A stretch of DNA of 64,000 nt from Citrobacter gillenii (GCF_013337685.1 NZ_SUQN01000007.1:124001-188000); one strand, 5' to 3'. Numbered from the stretch's first letter, positions 47,025 to 55,350 are shown. Translations and numbers: made by a program. Notes: generated by a model from the sequence alone, not told the origin.

Positions 47025-48614
47025 TCAGTTAATGGCGTCATACAGCGCGGTATGAATTTTCTGCCATTTCTTGTTTTCGGCGTTTGGCTCCGCGCGAGCG
47101 CGTCGTTCGGCTTGCTCGGCGTCATACCGTTGGCGCGCGACAACGTCCGGTTTAGCACAAAAACTTTGCAGATAGCTTTTATGCAGCGACGTCAGCGATG
47201 CGCCGTTCGACATCGCATGACTTAGCGTACTCATAAACTGCTGACAGGGCTGGGTTTCATCCATCTGCGAGGGATAGCGCAACAACAGCTTCAGCACAGC
47301 AGTATTGCCCGCAGAGAACGCCTGCTCCGTCCACGCCAGCTTCCAGTCCATCCCGCCTTGTAAAAACAATGACGTAATGCGGGTATCATTGCGATCGATA
47401 GCCGCCCGCATGGTAAACGCATCCCACGAAATGCCCATGCGGGTCACGGCTTCCCGTGCGGAAGGAGCATCACGTCGCGGTTCCTCTTGTATGATTTCAA
47501 CCGATTGACCGGCGGTCACCCGCGGCGCAGGCGAGCTAAATAACCAGAATGCGCCCAGCGATATTGCCAGCACCATCGCGCCAACGGCGACCCACAGCAT
47601 GTTGGAAATCAGCTGCTCACGCTCTTCAGCCGTACGCTGCGCTCGCTTTTCTGGTGGGTCAATGCTGTCGGCAATTTCGTGTTTATCATCCCCGGTCTGT
47701 TCAGCCTTTTGCTTTGCCGTTTCCCAGAACTGGCGAACGAGACCCTCATCAGATTCCAGATACGATGCGGGATTGATGCGGACACGACGTTCTTCAAACG
47801 CCCGCTGCACGGGGTGGGTAATTTGTCGGTACTGATACTTTAACAACATCAGCTGTACCGAGGTCAGCGGCTGCTGAGCAATGACGCTATTACGTGCTAT
47901 CCGGCAATCATCAAGAAACATGCGCAGCGTTAAGCGCGGTTCGACAAACAGCGTGAGTACCGAAGTGTCATTAAAAATCTGGGTAAAGTGGCGCACGAAC
48001 AGTTTCTTATCGACCACCATCAGCGCCAGCTCGCTAAACAACATGCCGTCCAGCGCATCACGCCCCTCACCCAGCTTAAGCCAGCGGCGTAGCCTGTCAG
48101 CACCGAAGTGCTGTTTCAGGAAGCTGTTGAGCGGATGCTGGTCCGGCCATACCCTTGCGACAAGGGCTTTGAGGGTTAACTCTATAGCACGAAGTTGGCT
48201 CTGCGCTTGCAGCTGCGCCTCCTGTCCTCCACTTTCAATATCGGTTTGATAGTGCAGGATCGGCTGAAGCTGGCGCAGTTGCTCCAGAGACGCGACAAAA
48301 CGCAGCGCAGAAATGAGCTGGTTTTCACTGACATCCTGACCACTTTCATACTGGGGAACGTTTTGCTGAAGATGGCGTAACCGCAGGGTGAACTGGCTTA
48401 ATTGCGCATCGTTCATCTGCAATCGTCTGGCTACCGCCCCCCAGCCACCCAGATTCAGGCGAGCCTGGTCGAGCTGTTCCAGAAACCAGCGCGGGTCTTT
48501 TCCCTCTGCAACATGCACACCTAACAACAACAGGATTTCCACCGATGCCTGGCGGATGATCCCCAAACAGTGTTCAAATGGCGTACATGTCGCCGGTAAT
48601 GCGCTATTGGTCAT
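47025..48614 (-). CDS. HEPN-like protein with one membrane segment and ankyrin-like C-terminus (STY4199 type)
   Basis: A 529-residue protein of unknown function. I recall it as the STY4199-type HEPN protein seen in Salmonella and Citrobacter. Residues 1 to about 330 are helical and soluble, with possible HEPN RX4-6H motifs at Arg114-X6-His121 and Arg154-X5-His160. One membrane segment lies at about 338-360 (LWVAVGAMVLAISLGAFWLF). The C-terminal part (about 395-465) has ankyrin-like periodicity (FTMRAAIDRNDTRITSLFL, then AFSAGNTAVLKLLLRY). HEPN domains often belong to RNase toxins; activity here is unproven. ATG 48614 is preferred over 48620 because AGGGA then has normal spacing. Confidence 0.75.
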   Translation of the reverse strand: MTNSALPATCTPFEHCLGIIRQASVEILLLLGVHVAEGKDPRWFLEQLDQARLNLGGWGAVARRLQMNDAQLSQFTLRLRHLQQNVPQYESGQDVSENQLISALRFVASLEQLRQLQPILHYQTDIESGGQEAQLQAQSQLRAIELTLKALVARVWPDQHPLNSFLKQHFGADRLRRWLKLGEGRDALDGMLFSELALMVVDKKLFVRHFTQIFNDTSVLTLFVEPRLTLRMFLDDCRIARNSVIAQQPLTSVQLMLLKYQYRQITHPVQRAFEERRVRINPASYLESDEGLVRQFWETAKQKAEQTGDDKHEIADSIDPPEKRAQRTAEEREQLISNMLWVAVGAMVLAISLGAFWLFSSPAPRVTAGQSVEIIQEEPRRDAPSAREAVTRMGISWDAFTMRAAIDRNDTRITSLFLQGGMDWKLAWTEQAFSAGNTAVLKLLLRYPSQMDETQPCQQFMSTLSHAMSNGASLTSLHKSYLQSFCAKPDVVARQRYDAEQAERRARAEPNAENKKWQKIHTALYDAIN

Positions 48615-48792
48615 TATCATCCCTAAAAGGGCCGCAACGGTACGGCCTCACAATGGTCTTTATTGCTCTTTTTATAAACGCGACGCCGTATTAAAACGGG
48701 CCGGTGCAAACTGAAATACATTCATATAACAAATGAATGTGTTTTACAGTGATGACCTCGTAATCATTGAAAATTATCCAGGAGATAAGCCT

Positions 48793-49332
48793 GTGCCCGT
48801 GTTAAAAACACCACGACTGACCTGCCGCCCGCTGACGGCGTCTGATTGGGATTTTTTCTTAGCATTACAGCAGGATCCTAGCGTAATGCACTATGTCTCC
48901 GATGCGCGCTCTGAACAAGACGTACGGACAATATTCGACTCGCGTTTAGCCGAATGGTCTCCCGGAAGCCCACACTGGCTATGCCTGGTCATGTGCGATA
49001 ACGACTCGGGAACGCCGCTCGGCGTCACCGGATATGTTCACGAAAATAATGAGTGTGCCGAAGTGGGGTTTCTGCTCGCGCCCGAAGCGCAAGGTAAAGG
49101 CTATGGCGCGGAGTCTTTGCATGCCGTGTGTGATTTCGCGTTTACAACCGGCGGGCTACACCGTATGACGGCCTGCGTCACCGCCGGCAATTATGCGTCT
49201 CGACGTCTGCTGGAAAAGACGGGATTTATTCTCGAAGGTACACTGCGCGAAAGCTATTGGCTGCATCAAACCTGGCACGATGACTGGATTTTCGGCCTGT
49301 TAAAGCACGAATATCCGCTCCGCGCGTCATAA
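48793..49332 (+). CDS. GNAT-family N-acetyltransferase (RimJ/RimL type)
   Basis: A 179-residue acetyltransferase. It starts MPVLKTPRLTCRPLTASDWD, the usual RimJ/RimL opening. The acetyl-CoA loop is PEAQGKGYGAESL, followed by VTAGNYASRRLLEKTGFILEGTLR. GTG 48793 is chosen because GGAG stands 8 bases upstream and the protein then begins at the domain edge; ATG 48733 would add 20 residues. The substrate may be a protein N-terminus or a small amine. It is divergent from the HEPN-like gene. Confidence 0.82.
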   Translation: MPVLKTPRLTCRPLTASDWDFFLALQQDPSVMHYVSDARSEQDVRTIFDSRLAEWSPGSPHWLCLVMCDNDSGTPLGVTGYVHENNECAEVGFLLAPEAQGKGYGAESLHAVCDFAFTTGGLHRMTACVTAGNYASRRLLEKTGFILEGTLRESYWLHQTWHDDWIFGLLKHEYPLRAS

Positions 49333-49418
49333 GGCGTCTTACTGAAAAAACGGGCTGTATGGCAGGTACCATAACGGAAGGTTTGCTCTAGAATGGTTCT
49401 CTTTGCAGAGAAATCAGT

Positions 49419-49769
49419 ATGTACCGCCATTCATCACATTTTACGCCCGCCTGTATCGCCTTTATTAAACAAGGACAGGGATTGTCGCTGGAAAAATATC
49501 AGGATGAACGCGGGGTCTGGGTCATTGGCTACGGGCATGAAATCACCGTAGGTGAAACCTTCACGAGCCAAATTTCAGTAGCACAGGCAGAAACGCTGCT
49601 GCTCATGGATCTCTACGCTTGCGAGGAATTAATCCAGGCGAAATTGCCGCAACTGAACGATCTGTTTCAGCTGGAAGCATTAATTGCGTGGATGTTTAGC
49701 GTGGGGATAACCCGGTTTTGCGCATCAGAAATGTGGCCTGCTCATATTTCACAGCCAGAGACGATCTGA
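49419..49769 (+). CDS. Truncated, probably inactive lysozyme-like protein (GH24 family)
   Basis: A 116-residue relative of phage T4-type/lambdoid endolysins. The N-terminal block FIKQGQGLSLEKYQDERGVW and IGYGHEI aligns with the family pattern IK-x-x-EGLRLxAYxDxxGxWTIGYGHT. The catalytic Glu is replaced by Gln (GQG for xEG) and the Thr of WTIGYGH by Val; the Asp is kept. The region LEALIAWMFSVGITRFCAS matches the family helix ALxSFxFNxG. The protein then stops about 40 residues early. No signal peptide is seen. It is probably a domesticated remnant, perhaps binding peptidoglycan without cutting it. Confidence 0.72.
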   Translation: MYRHSSHFTPACIAFIKQGQGLSLEKYQDERGVWVIGYGHEITVGETFTSQISVAQAETLLLMDLYACEELIQAKLPQLNDLFQLEALIAWMFSVGITRFCASEMWPAHISQPETI

Positions 49770-49778
49770 CTGTGAAAT
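49746..49778. other. Strong hairpin at the 3' end of the lysozyme-like gene
   Basis: Arms ATTTCACAGCCAGA (49746-49759) and TCTGACTGTGAAAT (49765-49778) pair over 14 bases with one mismatch around a GACGA loop. It contains the stop codon of the lysozyme-like gene and lies 9 bases before the stop of yhjB on the other strand. There is no T run on either side, so it is at best a weak bidirectional terminator. Confidence 0.65.
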
Positions 49779-49787
49779 AAGCGTTGA

Positions 49788-50390
49788 TTAATGTACTTCG
49801 TTTAACATCATCGCCGCCTGGGTACGGTTTTTTACCTCCAGACGCTGATACAGCGACTCCAGATGCGCTTTTACCGTCCCGGTGCTGATATTTAACAGAC
49901 GACCAATTTGTTTATTGGACTCCCCTGCAGCGAGCATGGTCAAGATCTCGCGCTGACGCGAACTTAGTGCTTTTATATTTTGGCTACCGCACGCGGTTGG
50001 AGTTAAGCAATCTCTGGGATAAAACATCATGCCCATTGCCACGCTATTGAGCGCCAGCGCGAATGTTTCTGCGTCAGCTTCGCGCGGCACAATGGCCAGC
50101 ACGTTTAACTGTGTCACCTCCTGCAGCCATTTTTTACGGCAATCTGTGGCGGTGATCAGTACTTTTACCGTCGCATAGCGTTGCGCGAGTTGTTGGAGCA
50201 GTTCACGGCAAAACTCACTACCAAGATCGCCATCAAGCATAACCAACGCATTGGGATTGTCTTCCAGCTTTTGCCAAAGATCATCTGCCTGACTGACACC
50301 CTGAACATCCACTCCTGGAAGATTTTCTTGTAAACTGACATTCATTCCATGAATAAATATTGACTGCCTGTCAAACATTATTACCTGCAT
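49788..50390 (-). CDS. yhjB: LuxR/FixJ-type response regulator YhjB
   Basis: DNA-binding regulator of 200 residues with a receiver-like N-terminal domain and a LuxR helix-turn-helix at about residues 135-195 (LSSRQREILTMLAAGESNKQIGRLLNISTGTVKAHLESLYQRL). The receiver keeps LVMLDGD but acidic-pocket residues are poorly conserved, so classical phosphorylation is doubtful. ATG 50390 (MQVIMFDRQSIFIHGM) matches E. coli YhjB; the upstream in-frame start would add 19 residues. No cognate kinase is adjacent. Confidence 0.9.
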   Translation of the reverse strand: MQVIMFDRQSIFIHGMNVSLQENLPGVDVQGVSQADDLWQKLEDNPNALVMLDGDLGSEFCRELLQQLAQRYATVKVLITATDCRKKWLQEVTQLNVLAIVPREADAETFALALNSVAMGMMFYPRDCLTPTACGSQNIKALSSRQREILTMLAAGESNKQIGRLLNISTGTVKAHLESLYQRLEVKNRTQAAMMLNEVH

Positions 50391-50568
50391 TACTTCTCTC
50401 CGTCTGAATAAGATATTGGCCTTAACACGCGGAAGGGTATTACCCATGGGGTAAAATAAGAACTCACCATTTGGCAGGGGCCATTCTACCGATGAAAGAA
50501 GAAGAGAGAAGCAGAAGTTATGAATAGTTACAGCTCAAACAAAAGGATTACATAAAGAGGTCATATAA

Positions 50569-50640
50569 AGACTCTGAATTAAGGAATTCCTTATTATTAG
50601 CGCACGCCTCTCGCCAAGTAATATTAATTAATCAGAGTCT
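50569..50640. repeat. 72-base AT-rich element with 9-base terminal inverted repeats
   Basis: The ends are AGACTCTGA (50569-50577) and TCAGAGTCT (50632-50640), perfect complements. Inside lies the 12-base palindrome AAGGAATTCCTT (50581-50592). It sits in the 366-base gap between yhjB and the SDR gene, which has no coding sequence. It could be a folded regulatory RNA element or a miniature element remnant. Confidence 0.45.
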
Positions 50641-50710
50641 ATGTTTTTCACCAAAAATAAGGAACATGGCATATCAGGGAAATATGTTACAAAAAATAAT
50701 ATAGCATGAA

Positions 50711-50747
50711 GTGCTTATTTAATCGGAGTCAGTGATCGAATAAGCAC
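50711..50747 (-). terminator. Possible terminator of the SDR gene
   Basis: Arms GTGCTTATT (50711-50719) and AATAAGCAC (50739-50747) are perfect complements around a 19-base loop, 10 bases beyond the SDR stop. On the minus strand the sequence after the hairpin is AT-rich and reaches a T run only about 15 bases later, so the call is tentative. Confidence 0.45.
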
Positions 50748-50756
50748 GGGACGGGT

Positions 50757-51515
50757 TTACAGGAACATCCCGCCAGAGACCTCAATGCGCTGCGCGGTCA
50801 TCCACGCCAGGTCATCACTAAGCAACGCAGCGATGGCATCACCAATATCATCCGGCAGCCCGACACGTCCCAATGCGGTTTGCGAGGCAATATATGCATT
50901 CAGCTGCGCATTGTCCCGCACGCTCCCGCCGCCAAAATCGGTTTCAATCGCGCCGGGCGCAATAATGTTCGCCGTAATACCGCGCTCCCCCAACTCTTTT
51001 GCCTGATAGCGGGTCAGCACTTCCATCGCGCCTTTCATGGCGGCATAGGCGCTGTAGCCTGGCAGGGCAAAACGCGACAGCCCGGTCGACACATTGAGGA
51101 TCCTGCCCCCTTGGTTTATCAGCGGCAACAGGCTCTGCGTCAGGAAAAAAGGCCCTTTAAACTGGATGTTCAAAAGCTGGTCAAACTGCGCTTCGGTGAA
51201 GGCAGAATACGGCGCAGTTATGCCGATCCCGGCGTTGTTCAATAAATAATCAAACATCGTACATTGCCACTGGGTTTGCAGCGTCTCCTGCATTTGTTCA
51301 ACAAAGCGCGGAAACGTTGAAATATCGCCGACATTCAGCGGCAATGCTGCTGCTTTGCCGCCAAGTTGGTGAATATCATCCACCACCTGTTGAGCTTCTT
51401 TTTCATTGCTGTTCCACGTCAGAATGATGCCCATTCCTTTACTCGCCAGCTTAAGCGCCGCGTTTTTCCCCAGTCCACGACCGCCGCCGGTCACCAATAC
51501 AATACGTTGCGTCAT
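50757..51515 (-). CDS. Short-chain dehydrogenase/reductase (SDR family)
   Basis: A 252-residue NAD(P)-dependent oxidoreductase of the FabG-like classical SDR type. It shows VLVTGGGRGLGKNAALKL, NNAGIG, the catalytic Ser in LNVSTGLS and the Tyr/Lys pair YSAYAAMKGAMEV. The substrate is unknown. ATG 51515 is chosen because AGG lies at proper spacing; the start 4 codons upstream lacks this. It is divergent from the LysR gene yhjC, a common regulator-target layout. K-12 has no gene between yhjB and yhjC. Confidence 0.87.
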   Translation of the reverse strand: MTQRIVLVTGGGRGLGKNAALKLASKGMGIILTWNSNEKEAQQVVDDIHQLGGKAAALPLNVGDISTFPRFVEQMQETLQTQWQCTMFDYLLNNAGIGITAPYSAFTEAQFDQLLNIQFKGPFFLTQSLLPLINQGGRILNVSTGLSRFALPGYSAYAAMKGAMEVLTRYQAKELGERGITANIIAPGAIETDFGGGSVRDNAQLNAYIASQTALGRVGLPDDIGDAIAALLSDDLAWMTAQRIEVSGGMFL

Positions 51516-51602
51516 AAGAAACCTCATTTCAGGCGTTGTGAAGATTGAGATAAAGCTTATTAGGTGTTAGAAAAACAATAAATATGTCGAATTGCGCATT
51601 AC

Positions 51603-51618
51603 TGTTTCCTTGGGAACA
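51603..51618. promoter_or_regulatory. Short inverted repeat before yhjC
   Basis: TGTTTCCTTGGGAACA, an imperfect palindrome with one mismatched pair, 16 bases upstream of the yhjC ATG in the divergent gap with the SDR gene. It is a candidate YhjC binding or autoregulation site. Confidence 0.4.
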
Positions 51619-51634
51619 ACAATAGGGCAGAGAG

Positions 51635-52534
51635 ATGGATAAAATTCACGCAATGCAGTTGTTCCTCCGCGTCGCAGAACTGGAGAGTTTTTCGCGTGCG
51701 GCCGACACCCTCGGACTGCCTAAGGGAAGCGTATCGCGACAAATCCAGGCGCTGGAAAATCATCTGGGTACCCAGTTGCTGCATCGCACCACCCGTCGCG
51801 TTCAACTGACCCAGGACGGGATGATCTATTACGAACGTGCGAAAGATCTGTTGAGCAATCTGGATGAGCTGGACGGACTTTTTCATCACGATCCCACCAG
51901 CATCAGCGGTAAACTGCGGATCGATATGCCGGTTGGTGTGGCCAGAAATCTGGTGATGCCCCGCCTGCCTGCCTTTTTGCATCAGTATCCGGGACTTGAG
52001 CTAGAACTCAGCAGCAGCGACCGTCTGGTGGATTTAATCCGTGAGGGTTTCGACTGCGTGGTGCGCGTGGGTGCGCTGAAAGATTCAGGGCTGATTGCCC
52101 GCCCGCTGGGGAAATTAACGCAGATTAACTGCGCCAGCCCACAGTATCTGGCCCGTTTTGGTTATCCCGAAAGTCTGGACGATTTGGCCTCGCATGCGGT
52201 GGTGCATTACGCGGTAAATCTGGGTACCCGTTCGCAGGGCTTTGAAATAGCGACCGACAACGGGCCCCGCTGGATAAAAACCGGCGGCATGCTGACGGTG
52301 AACAGTACCGAAACCTATCATGCGGCCTGTCTTGCCGGGTTGGGCATCATTCAGGTCCCACGCGTGGGTGTACGTGAGGCATTGCGCGCCGGTACGCTGG
52401 TTGAAGTCTTACCGCAGTATCGCGCCGAACCGATGCCGGTTTCTCTGCTGTATCCACATCGCCGTAATCTCTCCCGCCGGGTCCACCTGTTTATGGAATG
52501 GCTGACCGGCGTGATGAAAGACTATGTGGACTGA
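51635..52534 (+). CDS. yhjC: LysR-family regulator YhjC (RcdB)
   Basis: A 299-residue LTTR with helix-turn-helix MQLFLRVAELESFSRAADTLGLPKGSVSRQIQALENHLG and a CrgA-like effector domain. Along its length it resembles E. coli YhjC/RcdB, reported to influence csgD expression and so biofilm. Here its divergent neighbour is an SDR gene, a likely additional or original target. Confidence 0.9.
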   Translation: MDKIHAMQLFLRVAELESFSRAADTLGLPKGSVSRQIQALENHLGTQLLHRTTRRVQLTQDGMIYYERAKDLLSNLDELDGLFHHDPTSISGKLRIDMPVGVARNLVMPRLPAFLHQYPGLELELSSSDRLVDLIREGFDCVVRVGALKDSGLIARPLGKLTQINCASPQYLARFGYPESLDDLASHAVVHYAVNLGTRSQGFEIATDNGPRWIKTGGMLTVNSTETYHAACLAGLGIIQVPRVGVREALRAGTLVEVLPQYRAEPMPVSLLYPHRRNLSRRVHLFMEWLTGVMKDYVD

Positions 52535-52581
52535 CGCGCTATACTGTCCTGTGAATGCACAGAATAAGGACTACCGCCCTG

Positions 52582-53610
52582 ATGACGCAGGAAAAAGATG
52601 TAAAACGCCCCATTCAGGAACTTGAGCACGCGCCGATCGCCAAAATTGACACCCCAGAGCGTGACCAGACAGAAACCAACAATAAGACCCATCAGGCGCT
52701 GAAAACAGCCCTGACTCTGGCGGAACGCGTTCAACGCCAGCCCATGATCGCCCACCTTATCCGCGCCGCAGAACGTTTTAATGACCGGATGGGAAACCAG
52801 TTTGGCGCGGCAATCACCTATTTCTCGTTCCTGTCGATGATCCCTATCCTGATGGTATCGTTCGCTGCCGCCGGTTTTATTCTCGCGTCGCACCCCACGT
52901 TATTGCAGGATATCTTCAGTAAAATCCTGGCCAACGTCAGCGATCCGACGCTGGCATCCACGCTGAAAAACACCATCAATACCGCCGTTCAGCAACGTAC
53001 CACCGTCGGGCTGGTCGGGCTGGGTATCGCCCTTTACTCCGGGGTTAACTGGATGGGAAACCTGCGCGAGGCCATTCGCGCCCAGTCGCGTGATGTCTGG
53101 GAACGCACGCCGCAGGATCAGGAGAAAATCTGGGTCAAATATCTGCGCGATTTTGTCTCGCTGATTGGATTACTGATTGCGCTGATTGTCACCCTGTCAA
53201 TTACCTCCATCGCCGGTTCCGCCCAGCAGATGATAATCTCGGCCCTGTACCTCGATGGTATTGACTGGCTGAAACCCGCCTGGCGACTGATCGGCCTGGC
53301 GATCTCTATTTTCGCCAACTATCTGTTGTTCTTCTGGATTTTCTGGCGACTCCCGCGTCATCGCCCACGTAAGAAGGCGCTCATTCGCGGTACCTTTATT
53401 GCGGCCTTTGGCTTTGAAGCAATCAAAATTATTATGACTTACACGCTGCCGTCGCTGGTGCAATCCCCGTCAGGCGCGGCGTTTGGCTCGGTATTAGGTC
53501 TAATGGCTTTCTTCTACTTCTTCGCCCGTTTGACCCTGTTCTGCGCCGCCTGGATAGCCACCGCAGAATACAAAGACGACCCGCGGATGCCGGGGAAAAC
53601 GCACCGCTAA
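52582..53610 (+). CDS. yhjD: Inner membrane protein YhjD (YihY/BrkB family)
   Basis: A 342-residue inner membrane protein. A hydrophilic N-terminal arm (to about residue 75) precedes about six membrane segments. The YihY-type motifs are visible: RFNDRMGNQFGAAITYFSFLSMIPILM (split around about residue 75-100), NLREAIRAQ and the C-terminal region SPSGAAFGSVLGLMAFFYF. E. coli YhjD was implicated by a suppressor mutation in transport of lipid A precursor when MsbA is lost. ATG 52582 is chosen by family match. Confidence 0.9.
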   Translation: MTQEKDVKRPIQELEHAPIAKIDTPERDQTETNNKTHQALKTALTLAERVQRQPMIAHLIRAAERFNDRMGNQFGAAITYFSFLSMIPILMVSFAAAGFILASHPTLLQDIFSKILANVSDPTLASTLKNTINTAVQQRTTVGLVGLGIALYSGVNWMGNLREAIRAQSRDVWERTPQDQEKIWVKYLRDFVSLIGLLIALIVTLSITSIAGSAQQMIISALYLDGIDWLKPAWRLIGLAISIFANYLLFFWIFWRLPRHRPRKKALIRGTFIAAFGFEAIKIIMTYTLPSLVQSPSGAAFGSVLGLMAFFYFFARLTLFCAAWIATAEYKDDPRMPGKTHR

Positions 53611-53621
53611 TCTTCGTTAAC

Positions 53622-53694
53622 TGCCGGATGGCGCTACGCTTATCTGCCCTACTGGTGAGTTTTGTAGGCCGGATAAGCGTAGCGCCATCCGGCA
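53622..53694. repeat. BIME: two REP units
   Basis: TGCCGGATGGCGCTACGC/TTATCTGCCCTAC and TGTAGGCCGG/ATAAGCGTAGCGCCATCCGGCA in inverse orientation, in the 333-base gap between yhjD and yhjE. The rest of the gap holds the yhjE promoter region. Confidence 0.88.
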
Positions 53695-53880
53695 ATTATA
53701 ATGCCGCCCGCTCTCACTGATTCAGTGAATAAATCCAACCAGTAACTTTTATTTAACCAAAAACCAGTTTTATCATCCAAGTTTTAAATTATGTGAAGCA
53801 TTTCATAGAAGAGAAATCTTCGGCCTAAACATTATCCCCTTTTTGCCCGATTTTTGACCAAGCGCAACGTTTGTTACAGA

Positions 53881-53910
53881 TTGAAATGTCTCTTTTGCTG
53901 TGCGTAATAT
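53881..53910 (+). promoter_or_regulatory. Possible yhjE promoter
   Basis: TTGAAA (53881-53886) and TAATAT (53905-53910) with an 18-base spacer, about 34 bases before the yhjE ATG. Confidence 0.45.
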
Positions 53911-53943
53911 GACCGTTCGTTCGACAAAAAATAAGAAAATATT

Positions 53944-55266
53944 ATGCAAGCAACCGCCACAACGCTCGACAACGAACAGGAACACACCCCGGTCAATTCG
54001 CGCAATAAAGTCGTCGTCGCCTCACTCATCGGTACCGCCATTGAGTTCTTCGACTTCTATATTTACGCGACCGCCGCGGTGATCGTTTTCCCCCATATCT
54101 TCTTCCCGCAGGGCGACCCGGCGGCGGCCACGCTGCAGTCTCTCGCCACCTTTGCTATCGCCTTTGTGGCGCGGCCGATCGGCTCGGCGGTGTTCGGACA
54201 TTTCGGCGACCGCGTCGGGCGTAAGGTCACGCTGGTTGCTTCGCTGCTGACCATGGGGATCTCGACGGTGATTATCGGCTTGTTGCCGGGTTATGCGTCG
54301 ATTGGGATTTTCGCCCCGATCCTGCTGGCACTGGCGCGTTTTGGTCAGGGATTGGGTCTTGGCGGTGAATGGGGCGGTGCTGCATTGCTGGCCACAGAAA
54401 ATGCCCCACCGCGCAAACGGGCGCTCTATGGGTCCTTCCCGCAGTTGGGCGCACCGATCGGCTTCTTCTTTGCCAACGGCACGTTTCTGCTGCTCTCCTG
54501 GCTGCTGACCGATGAGCAGTTTATGAGCTGGGGCTGGCGTGTACCGTTTATAGCCTCTGCGGTACTGGTGATTATCGGTCTGTACGTTCGCGTCTCACTG
54601 CATGAATCCCCGGTGTTCGCCAAAGTCGCGGCAGCGAAAAAGCAGGTCAAGATCCCGCTGGGAACCCTGCTGACAAAACATGTTCGCGTCACGATCCTCG
54701 GCACGTTTATCATGCTGGCGACCTATACGCTGTTCTATATCATGACCGTTTACTCAATGACCTTCAGTACCGCCGCCGCCCCTGTGGGCCTTGGTTTACC
54801 GCGTAATGAAGTCCTGTGGATGCTGATGATGGCGGTGATTGGCTTTGGCGTGATGGTCCCGGTTGCCGGACTGCTGGCCGACGCGTTTGGTCGTCGCAAG
54901 AGCATGCTCATCATCACCACGCTTATCATTCTGTTCGCCCTGTTCGCCTTTAAACCGCTGCTGGGTTCTGGCAATCCGTCGTTGGTCTTTGTCTTCCTGC
55001 TGCTGGGGCTGAGCCTGATGGGGCTGACATTCGGCCCGATGGGCGCGCTGCTGCCGGAGCTGTTCCCGACCGAAGTGCGCTACACGGGCGCGTCGTTCTC
55101 GTATAACGTTTCATCGATTCTCGGCGCGTCCGTGGCCCCCTACATCGCGGCATGGTTGCAAGGTAACTATGGTTTGCCGGCCGTCGGGATTTATCTGGCA
55201 TCGATGGCCGCATTAACGCTGATCGCGCTGCTGTTAATCCACGAGACGCGTCATCAGTCGTTGTGA
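53944..55266 (+). CDS. yhjE: MFS metabolite:proton symporter YhjE
   Basis: A 440-residue inner membrane carrier of the metabolite:H+ symporter MFS family (relatives of ShiA, KgtP and ProP). Twelve membrane segments are visible. Signatures are GHFGDRVGRKVTLVASLLTMG (loop 2-3) and GQGLGLGGEWGGAALLATEN. The substrate of YhjE is not known. Confidence 0.93.
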   Translation: MQATATTLDNEQEHTPVNSRNKVVVASLIGTAIEFFDFYIYATAAVIVFPHIFFPQGDPAAATLQSLATFAIAFVARPIGSAVFGHFGDRVGRKVTLVASLLTMGISTVIIGLLPGYASIGIFAPILLALARFGQGLGLGGEWGGAALLATENAPPRKRALYGSFPQLGAPIGFFFANGTFLLLSWLLTDEQFMSWGWRVPFIASAVLVIIGLYVRVSLHESPVFAKVAAAKKQVKIPLGTLLTKHVRVTILGTFIMLATYTLFYIMTVYSMTFSTAAAPVGLGLPRNEVLWMLMMAVIGFGVMVPVAGLLADAFGRRKSMLIITTLIILFALFAFKPLLGSGNPSLVFVFLLLGLSLMGLTFGPMGALLPELFPTEVRYTGASFSYNVSSILGASVAPYIAAWLQGNYGLPAVGIYLASMAALTLIALLLIHETRHQSL

Positions 55267-55272
55267 TTCTTT

Positions 55273-55347
55273 TGCCGGATGGCGGTGTCACCACCTCATC
55301 CGGCCTACGTTGAGCATGAAATCCAGGCCGGGTAAACATCCGGCCAG
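55273..55347. repeat. BIME: two REP units
   Basis: TGCCGGATGGCGGTG/CATCCGGCCTACG (55273-55309) and a degenerate inverse unit CCAGGCCGGG/ACATCCGGCC (55323-55346), between the convergent ends of yhjE and yhjG. Confidence 0.8.
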
Positions 55348-55350
55348 ACA

